Shown here: one piece after another, positions 32,915-43,317 of the stretch
Layout of the letters: every line of letters begins with the position of its first letter
How positions within the stretch are numbered: the first letter of the stretch is position 1
NCBI GenBank assembly: GCA_032718475.1
Contig: JAUCBJ010005372.1
Location: 1 to 43,317, forward strand
DNA length: 43,317 nucleotides
Direction: 5' to 3'
DNA from: Nemertoderma westbladi
Lineage: Eukaryota; Xenacoelomorpha; Nemertodermatida; Nemertodermatidae
Program-made: the position numbers and the translations under genes
The notes under the pieces: generated by a model
Told to the model about the DNA's origin: nothing
Seen by the model: only the letters and a program-made list of their open reading frames with translations
The model's database searches: none

Positions 32915-33983
32915 TGACGACGGCCTGACACCCTGAAAGGCTGACCTGACACCTGACACTACCTAACTAGCTGACTAGGCCTACCCGCCTACCGCGACCG
33001 CCTACCGGTAGGTACTGCATACTGCAGAATGACGGCAGACTCCGGTACCGTACCCTATACCGATACTGTACAAGTCTGCACCTGCAACTGCAAGTGTAGG
33101 CCAGTACCGGCACACAGTACAGCCAGACGGCACGGCAGTAGGCTTACCAGTGCTTTGCTTACCATCTGATCTGACCTGACCATGCAGCCATGTCCAGATG
33201 TCAACACACTTCACACTTTCTGACTTTGGACTTACTGAAGTAATACAGTCAGACAGTACCGATACTGCAGTAGGCCTAGCAGCCTAGTACAATCACCAAT
33301 AACAATAACTGACCGATTTCTAATGGCTGAATGTGGAATGGGATTGCGCCATGGTTGCCCTTTAACCGTGTATTATCCAAACTACGAACTAATAATGACA
33401 ATTAATGGGATTATCCTGTTTGGGGGCCTCCAAAACCAGGCAGGTTAGTAAAGGAGCAGGTTACAGAGGCGAGTTGAAAGGAACCAAAACAATAAACGTG
33501 AGGAATGTTGTAGAAAAGAAAACCAAATTTAAAACCAAATTTAATTGAGAATCAACAGTCAGATGTCAGGATGTATAGACCTACCGGAACTCTGAATAGA
33601 CTGGAGGCACCCAAACAGGATAGAGCCCAATTAATGATAGCACAATTCTTCTTTTAGGTTTTATTTATTTTTTATTAATCTATAATACTGAACTATTAAC
33701 ACTAGCCTAATATTTTTTATAGTCTGATAATACAGTAGTAGTAGAAAATTCGAGGACCCTCATCTGCTCATGGAAACGAGGTTTAACCTCATGAGAATAT
33801 CCTCAAAGCATACACGTTGTGTTGTATGTAACTATTTTTAGCAGTCTTTGTCAGTTCGTATCAATGTATGTTTTATTGATTTTATAATAACTCAAATTTT
33901 TAACTCCTTTAATTAACTCCGTTGATTTGTATATGACTATCAGACTATACCGGTACCGTTTAATTATTGTGTATTAGCTTTAA
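32915..33983. other. Spacer between DNA elements
   Basis: No gene. A reversed monomer of the 68-bp satellite lies at about 33437-33505 (GGAGCAGGTTACAGAGGCGA, AACCAAAACAATAAACG). Confidence 0.5.
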
Positions 33984-33996
33984 CCCTATTACCACT

Positions 33997-34019
33997 GGGG
34001 GGGGGGGGGGGGGGGGGGG
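33997..34019. repeat. Poly-G tract, 23 bases
   Basis: It has grown from the G-run in the terminal repeat of the piggyBac-like element. Confidence 0.95.
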
Positions 34020-34319
34020 AATCGGCCCCTTTCTAGTTTTTAATTGCTGTATCTATGCAACCACACTATGTACCAGCCCAATTTTTTACGATAATTAGTC
34101 AAATTTAATGGCACATCTTTTGCAAAAACTGTGTGGCAATTAGATATCAACTTTTCGATGTGGGTGCCACCTCAAAATTTGGTCCCCAGCAGAAATCTTT
34201 TTTGAAATTTTTTAATTTTACAGGGTGATTTGTGAGTTAGTAATTATTTATGTTGGGGCTTTTTTTTTATTGATTCTGATTCGTATGGAGCACTGTAGTA
34301 CTCTATATAAGTATGTAAG

Positions 34320-34920
34320 GGAAGTGGTACTTTATTTTTGGTGCACTAAAATTAGGGCGTGGCAGCGTGGCACTTCAAATTTTCAAAATTGCAATATTCG
34401 TTAAATACTCCGAAGTTTTGATTTTCAACGCATTTTTATGGGTTTTCAGGCCCGCTTAATCGATTAAAAGTAATATAGAAGACTCAATTCTTAGTGGTAC
34501 ATCATTTTTGGTGCACCAAAATTAGGGCATGGCAAGTAGGCTTACTTCAAATTGTCAAAATTACGATATTCAGAAAATACCGCAAGGTTTTCATTTCAAC
34601 CAATTTTTATAAGTTATCTGGACCGCTAAATCGATTGAAAGTAATATTGAAGCTTCAAGTCTTAGTGGTACGTCATTTTTGGTACACCACAATTAGGGCG
34701 TGGTACTTTTTCAAAATTGTAATAAGTGCCACTCCCAATTTGGGTGCACCAAAAATGCCGAACCGATCCACTAAGTCTTCAGGCTTCGATAATATTTTCA
34801 ATCGATTCAGCGGTCCAGAAAACCTATAAAAACGCGTTGAAATAAAAAGATAAGTGTATTTTCCGAATATCGTATTTTTCAAAATTTGAGGTGCCACGCA
34901 CACTTCTTAGGTGCACGAAA
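34320..34920. repeat. Tandem (x2.3) and inverted copies of a 170-bp unit inside the piggyBac-like element
   Basis: Direct copies start near GTGGTAC ... TTTTTGGTGCACCAAAATTA at 34324, 34494 and 34664. The inverted copy runs about 34730-34920. Shared words are TCGATT(A/G)AAAGTAATAT and TTCAAATTTTCAAAATT. Confidence 0.8.
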
Positions 34921-35265
34921 AATAGCATCCTGTTCCATTATCGGAAATGGAATATAATCACATTCGATTCAGCGTAGTAAAAAACCTACTAATGCTAGCC
35001 AACAATGCCACACTATACGTGTTTAGAATATCAAAAAAATGTATTTTTGTCCTGAGACTACTTTTATTTTTCATGTAAATTATTATACCCACTTTATGAA
35101 ATATTATTTTTTTGGATTAGAAAATGTTCTTCGATAATTTTTTCACCTACAGCCCAAATTTCGTAGGATTTTATTGGATGGTAACAAAAATACAGCGGGG
35201 GGGCCGAATCGACCCCCCGCCAGTGCTGCTAATGGTCTAAACACCCCTAGTGGTAATAGGGTTAA

Positions 35266-36603
35266 TAAAAAAAACCTGAACCTCACTGCCACAGTAGTGC
35301 TCACTTCCCATATCATAGCCAGGCCTACCGTATGCTACGGGAAACCCCGTCAATTCCCGTTTCCGCGCTGCTTATTTAATATGTGCGGTTTTCTGAGCTT
35401 TTTATTTCTTTTCTATTTGTTGGCTGTTTTTCAAGCTTTTTTATAGCTTTTTTTTAAGCTTGTTTCGCCTTTTCTGTATAAACGAATGTTCCAGAATTAG
35501 ATAGCCTACTTATACAGCAATTAATCCCAAAGCTAAAATTGATGCGCAAATATAATTTCTATAACATTCCTGCATTCCAATGCCATACACTAATTTATAC
35601 GTATGTAGAATCGTACAAATACACAATTTTATAGATTATTATGAAAACTATTAATTTAGACCTTTTATCAACAATAATACATTTTACTATTGTGGGAAAT
35701 GTTAATAAAATAATTATTGTACTTTGTGCGAGTTTCACCTTCACTCTCCATGTGGATAATGTAAGCCTCACATTCATAATCGTACAAAAAGCTCAAAAAA
35801 AGCAACGCGGAAACGGGCCATAAGGTAGCACTTTAGTAATTGACCTACAGTGTTAGTACAGTGTGCACTGTGCGGTTCAACGGGTCCTGATAAAATCCGA
35901 AAATATATGCCCGGCAGCACAAATATCTCATATTAGTAATGGAATGGAATACTCACTGTATGTAATGTATAACATAACACATTGAAAGGGCAGAAGGGTA
36001 CACATTGCAATAATGCGAATGAATGCATGTCCGTTTAAACGAGGTGTAATATTTTAATTTTTCTATATTAGTAGTTTAGTAGATTGTAGGGCCTACTCTA
36101 TTATTTTATTATTGCTGGATTGCAAAACATATGGCGTGGTCGTCGATCTGGTTTCAATTATATCATATTAATTTATAAATAAAAATTGAAATTGTCTCAA
36201 TAACTTATTCAATTATTTTTCTTGTGCAACTTTCCGCCATTTTTTAAATTATAATAAAAATATTACTTAAAAAAATGAATAAGGTAAACAACTTTTTGTG
36301 GTCAATATCTAGGCACTAAATTCAAAGATCGAAACCGTTTTTCAGTTTTTAGTTAGATCAACTATTACAATTTCGGAGTTAGTTTATTTTAAGTGTATAC
36401 TGTCGACTGTGAAGCTATAAACACGTAGGCCTACATCTACAGTCAGACAGTAATTGCAAAATATGTGTTAATTAATAACTACTGTATTCTCTCTAATCTT
36501 TCTTAAACGAAGTATCTACATACATGTACAAGTCGATCGACGATCACGGCGTTTTCAATAAGTGGAAGCAGCAGCTTTGGTTTAGTAATCCTTCATTTGC
36601 TTT
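35266..36603. other. AT-rich spacer, no gene recognised
   Basis: The small frames at 35595-35823 on both strands overlap each other and look like chance. I see no element ends here. Confidence 0.45.
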
Positions 36604-37540
36604 CCTTCATTTTGTAAAGTGACTGTTTATTGTTTTGGTTATAAAATCCCGCCTCTGTAACCTGCCCCTTTCCCTCAATTAGTTAAGTGATCGTTTATTG
36701 TTTTGGTTAGGAAATCCCGTCTCTGTAACCTGCTCCTTTCCCTGATTTGGTAAAGTGACTCTTTATTGTTTTGGTTATAAAATCCCGCCTCTGTAAACTG
36801 CTCCTTTCTCTCAATTGGTAATGTTATCGTTTATTGTTTTGGTTAGAAAATCCCGTCTCTGTAACCTGCTCCTTTCCCTGATTTGGTAAAGTGACTGCTT
36901 ATTGTTTTGGTTAGAAAATCCCGCCTCTGTAACCTGCTCCTTTCTCTCAATTGGTAATGTTATCGTTTATTGTTTTGGTTAGAAAATCCCGTCTCTGTAA
37001 CCTGCTCCTTTCCCTGACTTGGAAAAGTGACTGTTTATTGTTTTGGTTAGAAAATCCCGCCTCTGTAACCTGCCCCTTTCCCTCAATTAGTTAAGTGATC
37101 GTTTATTGTTTTGGTTAGGAAATCCCGCCTCTGTAACCTGCTCCTTTCTCTCAATTGGAAATGTTATCGTTTATTGTTTTGGTTAGAAAATCCCGTCTCT
37201 GTAACCTGCTCCTTTCCCTGATTTGGTAAAGTGACTGTTTATTGTTTTGGTTAGAAAATCCCGCCTCTGTAACCTGCTCCGTTTATTGTTTTGGTTAGAA
37301 AATCCCGTCTCTGTAACCTGCTCCTTTCCCTGACTTGGTAAAGTGACTGTTTATTGTCTTGGTTAGAAAATCCCGCCTCTGTAACCCGCTCCTTTCCCTC
37401 AATTAGTTAAATGATCGTTTATTGTTTTGGTTAGAAAGGCCCGCCTCTGTAACCTGCTCCTTTCCTTCATTTGGTAAAGTGACTGTTTATTGTTTTGGTT
37501 AGAAAATCCGGCCTTAACCTGCTCCTTTCCATCAATTGGT
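36604..37540. repeat. 68-bp satellite, about 14 copies, alternating subtypes
   Basis: The unit is GTTTATTGTTTTGGTTAG, then AAAATCCCGCCTCTGTAACC, then TGCTCCTTTCCCTCAATTGG. Two forms alternate: CCCGCCTC with TCAATTGG/TTAG, and CCCGTCTC with TGATTTGGTAAAGTGAC. The functional repeat is therefore often a dimer of about 136 bp. One copy (about 37260-37290) is truncated. Confidence 0.95.
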
Positions 37541-38368
37541 AATTGTTTTTGGCTATAAAATGAGTGTTTTGCTACGTCATGTGGTAAATCGATTATCGAC
37601 AACAACCACAAACTATTAAATTTAGAGTCTTTTACCACACAGGCGCATATGGAAATCTATCTCATAGTCTATAAATCATGGAATCATGGAATGTTTTGGC
37701 ACAGGCATAGTGAAACCAACTGTCCGACAGACCAGAAATCAACAAATTTTAAATGTTTTGGCATAGGCATGTTGAAATCAACTGTCTGGCAGTCCAGAAA
37801 TCAGCAGTCTGACAGTTTGAAGAAATACATACATAAAAAGTCATTAAAGGGACAACAAAAGTCATTATGCACAATTCGTAAAAAAAGGAGGACAAAAAAG
37901 TCAAATAAAAGGACATAAAAAATCACTGCCTATTTACTGTAGCAAAATACTCCTTTCCTAACCAAAAACAATTAATAATTGAGGGAAAGGTGGGGTAAAT
38001 CTTTTCGACCTACGCGTAGGCCTACGCGTAGCTATGTTGCGTAGTTCGCAACATTTGGTCATATATCACCAGTTTCATAGTTTTAACATTAACTACGCGT
38101 AGCTACGCGTAGGTCCTACGCGACCTACGCGTAGGTGCTACGTATAACTATGCCTATACGTCATTTATCATTAGTAGGCCTACGTATTCCAAGCGGTTCA
38201 GTACTAAAATAAGACACGTTCGTGGGGACTTCGCGCAGCACGAGGCCTAGTTATTATATACAAATTAAAATGCAGCGACTGTATCACAAAATCAGGTTTT
38301 GAGAAATTTACCCACACCACCAATCAATCAAAGAAAGGTGGACAGTACGTGTTCACCCCTTTTAATCT

Positions 38369-38387
38369 CCCCCCCCCCCCCCCCCCC
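38369..38387. repeat. Poly-C tract, 19 bases
   Basis: Inside the 2.6-kb DNA transposon. Confidence 0.95.
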
Positions 38388-38472
38388 ACCCTTCCCAACC
38401 ACCAATACATAACCGCGACATCTACCACCCACGGAAGGGTAGCACGAACTTATTTCCAATCGCACGTTAAAT

Positions 38473-38775
38473 ATGCAAAGCCAGGTGGTTTATAGGAATA
38501 TAATAAACGCAGTACTCGTTTTCATTATAAGCCTCTTTGCGTTCGTCCTGTTTTGTATTTAAATATATTTCTTAAACGCAAGCTAGGACGATCTTTATAA
38601 TAATAATAACTAGGGATGCGATCAATATGTGAAGCCAGGTGGTTTATATAATAATTTAGTCAACGCAGTACTCGTCTTCATTATATGCCTCGTTGCGCTC
38701 GTCGCTTGTCCTGTTTTGTCATAAAATATTTTTCCTAAACGCAGACTGACGATCTTTATACAGTTATAAATATGC
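38473..38775. repeat. Diverged 155-bp direct duplication inside the 2.6-kb element
   Basis: GAAGCCAGGTGGTTTATA or GCAAAGCCAGGTGGTTTATA, then CGCAGTACTCGT, GTCCTGTTTTGT and GACGATCTTTATA occur in the same order in both copies. Confidence 0.8.
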
Positions 38776-40596
38776 GAAGTTTCGAAACTGTGCGAGTAAC
38801 TGTTGATACATCTATGTGGAGATGTGTGATATGTGGAGATGTGTGATACAACGCCAACGCATCTTATGCCGATGTAGTAATATGGGTATTGAAATAATAT
38901 TAAATCAATGTACACTCTTAAAGCTGCAGCGAAAAAATGTAGCTAATTTCCTAGGTTACATATAAAATAATAATATTATTTTTAAGAACATTAATTTTAC
39001 TACTTTGCAAAAATTCAATTAAAAAATAACCAGACATATACATTGTGGAATAAACTATTTCAGAAGCCTACAACAGCCATGCCATGGATTGTATTTATGT
39101 TATTATATCTGTCATTTAACTGAGATAGCAATAGTAGTAATAGTCGAACGGTTATGCGGCCCGTCCAGCCTATAATAAACACAATTCAGTGATTGGGCTG
39201 GAATAGCAATACTGGTTGCCTCTATTACAATTCCTCTCAGGTTAGTCTACAGCCACAACTCCCAGCAGCTAGCTCCACACCAGCAGAGACTTGACCAATA
39301 ATGGGAAGGATTAAATTTGTACTCAATAATTGTGCGGTTTAATTACGTTTAGATCAATTAAAGACACATTTATTAAAGCAAATCACTTAAACTAATTAAA
39401 AACTATAATAGAATGGCGTATGGGGATTATATCTGTATAATTTTTAAGTATAATTATTTAAATCTTATACTGTAAAACAATTAATTTCCTTTAAAAGGCA
39501 GGTTGAAAATGGCGTTTTCACCGCAATCAACTTAATTAACTAATTAACTGCTATTATCTTAGCTTCTCGAAGGCCACACGGAAATTCTACTTGGAAAATT
39601 TCTAAACTTTTGCCAAACAACATGTGTACCAAGTTTGGATAGATTTCATCAAAGATTGGCCGAGTTATTAACGTTTAAAATTGAACACGACAGAACGACA
39701 GGTTGATTAATGGTACCACTACGCTAAGGCTCACTCACTTCGTGGCTCGCCCCACAATACGGTACTGTATGTTCAATAAACAAACCACAACCATCAAATG
39801 CTTTCAACAGTAATGCATCCTATACCTGTATACTCTATATAGAGGAATACGCTAAGACTACATATTCTTCACTTCATGGGTTGCGGGTGCTAAAATGTGT
39901 TACCGGTAATAATGTTTAGAGTTCAAAAATAGCTTACAAAGGAAATAGGCCGATGGTTCTTCGATTCTCTATGCTTTTTATTGCCTTTGTTCACGATAGG
40001 GCAAGGATATATTTAATATGTTAACCCCTTGAAAAGGGAAGGGGGAGACTAAATTGTCTACCATGATTGGTTGCACTTGTTATTCGACCAAACAATTGAA
40101 TTATATGCAGTATTTATCCGCTTTCGCTTAACCACTTCACCGGTAGATTGGTAGCTTACTACTGTAGAATATTTAAATAATCAAATGGAAACAAAGATAC
40201 TTGAATCATGAGACGTGAATTTTAAGTCTACTTTTTATTCATTCTGTGTTTGTATGTGAAAGAGCCGAACATTATTTATTACCAGTGCTGTATGTAGAGA
40301 TATGAGTTTCCGATTCTGTTATTCCTTGTCTGATAATCAGATACCTGACATATGCCGATACCTGCCTAACAACTCAACCCTACCGGACCTGAAATGAAAA
40401 ATCATTGTTATCAGTACTGCTACATACCTACGCGTAGTTCCAAAATAACTACGCGTAGTTTTAAAACACCTACGCGTAGTTGTTAAAAAGGCAGTAAGTC
40501 TGGCCCTACCGGTAAATGACAGGAATGGAAGTTACAAACTACGCGTAGCTACGCGTAGGCCTACGCGTAGGTCGAAAAGATTTACCCGGAAAGGTG

Positions 40597-42654
40597 CAGG
40601 GCAGGTTACAGATGCTCTATACTGATACCGGTACTGATAATCTAAGAGTACAGCAGTATAAATACCGGTAGCATATGGAACCTAAAATCGCAAATTTCCG
40701 CAGACTTAAAAAGTCAAAATCAGCGGACATAATGAAGGGCCAATGATTTCAACGGACGAGAAAATTTATTATGAACAAAATCCATTTTGCAACATGATAT
40801 GTACCTTGACTTTTCAAACCGGCCATATGCTATGCATGTTAAGATATAGCGAAGCGATATAAAGTTAGGCTCAGACATCGATAGAACTACTGATACAACT
40901 AAACTCTACCTACTGTACATTAATGTAGTACAATCCGTTGCAGTCGTGTTTCGTGTTTGTTGTAACATCATACTGGAAAATACTTTAGTCCGGGTACTAT
41001 ATACTCGGTGGCAGAGTGCATAATGTAGAAGTTGCCTGGCTGAGGGTTATCTACCGCAATGACGACTAATCGTATGCAGTGTTGACCTTTTACAGCATGT
41101 ACCGGTACAAAGCAGCAGTGTTGGTATTTTGGTTTTGGTTTTGTAATTAATTAATTAAATTATACAATCTTAGGTGTAGGTCTACTATAACTATTTACAG
41201 CATTGTGTGCAAAGTAGCATATTGCAGCGTTATGACCCGAGTTTATTTATGTGTCTTCTGTCTTACTGTGTCTTCTATAGGACGCATGGAATAAAGTCTT
41301 ACACGTTAAACAATTATTTACATACAGTACTGTAGCTAGTCCCGTAACTTCAAACTGGACGCACGCGTTATGCAAACACGTGCTGTTTTATTAAATAAAG
41401 AAGCACGCATTAATATAAATGGAAATAATACATTCTGGAATACGGTATTTGAAGTTGTTTCCATGTTATTGATTACTTTGCAGCGTTCCGTCCTATAGAC
41501 CGCAACGCTGTAAAGTAGTACTTTGCAGCGTTACGAGTAATTCACCAGAACGCTGTTAAGTTGACAGAATGTAAGAAAATATATTTGAGCGCGCGTATTT
41601 TATCAGGACTCGTGATCAACAACTGATTGATTACTACTGTATAAACTGTAGAAATTCTAAAATTGTCTCTCAATGCATAAATTCAATAAATTTGCTAACC
41701 CGGTAATAATAATTACAGTATTATTCCCTCCCTCCAAATTCACTATAACAATAACTACTGTATGTAGGTGCAGGTAGAATGTTGAGTAAATTTGGAATTT
41801 ATATTCCTTGAATATATGCATTTGGGATATGGTATATTTATTTGGCACAAATCACCAAAGGGTTAATAGGCCTAAAGTACATATTAGGATTATCGGTATA
41901 ATTGTTATACCCAACACATATTAGTGAATGATACATTTACAAGGTTGCATTGTCCAAATAAGAAACATGTCCAGCACGCAAAGAGTTTCACAAACTCATT
42001 AACGAACCAGACAGAGTCGCATGGAAACATTATTGGTTGTTGGGCAAGGGAAGAGTAAAGAGATATACAACGCGGTGTCCGGACAATTGCGACCCGGGCA
42101 ATTGTAACCCATGATTTTATTAAATTTTTTGCTGGGTCGAAATTGTACGGGTAGCTAGCAAATTTAAATTACTGTTTAGCTACATTTTAATATAGTGACT
42201 ACATTATTCGCAACGTTATATTCTGGAATGCTTTTTATATTAATTTTACTAATTAATTATTGTATTATAATTACAGTAGCTACATTTAATTACAGTAGCT
42301 ACATTCGAACAAAAGGGAGCGGTTGGCCCTACATTATTGACAAATATATATTCTGGAATGCTTAGAATTACAATTAATTGTATTGGCGCCTACGTACACC
42401 ATGTCCTGGAATATAGTGTCGTTATTCAGGTAACTGCCCCCCCCCCCCCCCCCCCCCCCCAAAAAAAATTATACAAATCGTGATGAGAATGCATAAAATT
42501 TGAAACAGAGATAGTTTCACCTCCCTCCTCCTCCGTGGGTGGGTGAGCCAGAATTTTTATTTTTGCTTTCTATCTTAAGCTCAAGTATTTGAAAAAGGTG
42601 TCTCCGGCGATATTTCACAGGTCACAGTGCAAGAATTCTTCAACCTTATAGTGA
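40597..42654. other. Spacer, no gene recognised
   Basis: AT-rich. The words TTGCAGCGTT and AACGCTGT recur in both orientations at 41222-41560, perhaps a worn small inverted-repeat element. The longest frame (41657-41848, minus) is not recognisable. Confidence 0.4.
42437..42460. repeat. Poly-C tract, 24 bases, followed by eight A
   Basis: In gene-free DNA; no element context recognised. Confidence 0.95.
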
Positions 42655-42920
42655 TTTGATGGTACTAATAGTAAGCCGCCCATGCAAGGATTCCAAATAT
42701 GTAAAAAATATTTGAATTTGGTTGGGAAACACCTGAGATATGGGCATTCGAATGTTGCATGTATTTGCTTCCCCTGCAGGCCATTTATTCTATTTAATTA
42801 ATGTACCATATTCTAGAACATTTTGTTTATTCCATACGTAGCTGGGCAACAATGCAATACCTCTTTAATTATACTATTTTTTCTAGAATGTGTTATTTAT
42901 TTTAAAAGTTGGTAAACAAT
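42655..42920. repeat. Dispersed copy of the fold-back family arm
   Basis: GCAAGGATTCCAAATATG at 42684 is followed by GAGATATGGGCATTCG and GCCATTTATTCTATTTAAT, the same order as in the arm at 26862-27186. Confidence 0.75.
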
Positions 42921-43044
42921 GCGTTACATCTTTAATCATACTATTAAGTATAGTATAATGAAACTAAATCAATTAGCACAATAATTAATTAGTAAGGACA
43001 CCAGACATTAACATTTCACCAAAGTTCCACTCAGTTTTTCCACC

Positions 43045-43317
43045 GCCGTTCCCCGTTCGTTCCACTTTACCAGCAACTTGGCCGGCAACTTTTAGAGCAA
43101 CTTGGCTAGTGGCTAGTTTGACTGTAAAATAGTGGGTCATTTTATCTACTAGCTAGTTTTTGATAATTTAATTTGATTATCCCGCTTTAATTCGCCAACG
43201 CAAATTCCTTCAAGTTGCCGAAAGGTTGAGGAACTTTTACGGCAACCTTTTTACGTGTTTACACGGAGCAACTTTATCGGAATCTGGGTTGCTCCACAAG
43301 TTGCCGAGAAAGTTGCT
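43045..43317. mobile_element. Probable DNA-element end with repeated GCAACTT/AAGTTGC words, cut by window edge
   Basis: AGCAACTTGGC, GGCAACTTTTAGAGCAACTT, CAAGTTGCCGAAAGGTTG, GGAGCAACTTTATCGG and AAGTTGCCGAGAAAGTTGCT lie in both orientations. This resembles the end arrays of the other elements here. No boundary or duplication can be seen. Confidence 0.5.

Larger units (their letters stand above)
33984..35261. mobile_element. piggyBac-like non-autonomous element flanked by TTAA
   Basis: Both ends read CCCTATTACCACT(A/G)GGGG inward and both are flanked by TTAA, the piggyBac target. Just inside each end is a G-run followed by AATCGGCCCC or TCGATTCGGCCCC; on the left the run has grown to 23 G. 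No transposase frame is present. Kolobok elements also use TTAA, but the CCCT start favours piggyBac. Confidence 0.85.
37993..40587. mobile_element. 2.6-kb DNA transposon with CTACGCGTAG end arrays and perfect 9-bp target duplication
   Basis: Both ends read GGGTAAATCTTTTCGACC, then CTACGCGTAGGCCTACGCGT inward. GGAAAGGTG flanks both sides exactly (37984-37992 and 40588-40596). The ten-base palindrome CTACGCGTAG occurs five times within about 150 bases of the left end and six times within 165 bases of the right end. The interior has no transposase frame; it contains a duplicated 155-bp block and a 19-base poly-C tract. The flanks join to a reversed copy of the 68-bp satellite monomer, so the empty site can be read. 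A 9-bp duplication fits Mutator-like elements; this is inference. Confidence 0.9.

Overview
The window is animal nuclear DNA. Genes have GT-AG introns, the background is AT-rich, and there is a CR1/L2-like LINE, many non-autonomous DNA transposons, minisatellites and long poly-G/poly-C tracts. The gene set (tyrosine hydroxylase, SR-protein kinase, RBM22, ALKBH7) together with the repeat style (frequent TACCGGTA and TAGGCCTA palindromes, CR1/L2-type LINE) suggests a marine invertebrate, perhaps a deuterostome. The species cannot be fixed from sequence alone.

Layout. (1) 1-595, minus strand: the 5' coding exon of a tyrosine hydroxylase gene that runs off the left edge. (2) 2121-5512, plus strand: a decayed LINE with a PHD-like finger, an endonuclease and a reverse transcriptase, broken by at least three frameshifts. 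(3) 6348-8287: a minisatellite of about 92 copies of a 21-bp unit. (4) 8646-30237, minus strand: a complete SRPK gene that I reassembled as 11 coding exons with consistent splice phases, giving an 875-residue protein. Two intronless genes lie on the opposite strand inside its introns: RBM22 (14454-15755) and ALKBH7 (17035-17772). The same introns hold a 20-bp minisatellite, a 29-bp minisatellite of 3 kb next to exon 3, a reverse-transcriptase relic, a 745-bp DNA transposon, tRNA-like repeats and a long fold-back repeat. (5) 30238-43317: no gene recognised. This part is a mosaic of mobile DNA: a 1.3-kb element ending in repeated TGTCAATATTGACA palindromes with a second MITE nested in it, a piggyBac-like TTAA element, a 68-bp satellite, and a 2.6-kb element with a perfect 9-bp target duplication whose ends carry about eleven copies of the palindrome CTACGCGTAG.

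How the genes relate. SRPK phosphorylates SR splicing factors and RBM22 is a core spliceosome protein, so two splicing genes share one locus head-against-tail. ALKBH7 is a mitochondrial dioxygenase with no obvious link to them. Tyrosine hydroxylase is a neighbour on the same strand as SRPK. The most unusual content is the set of short-palindrome-ended DNA transposons and the 236-residue SRPK N-terminus, which I do not recognise.
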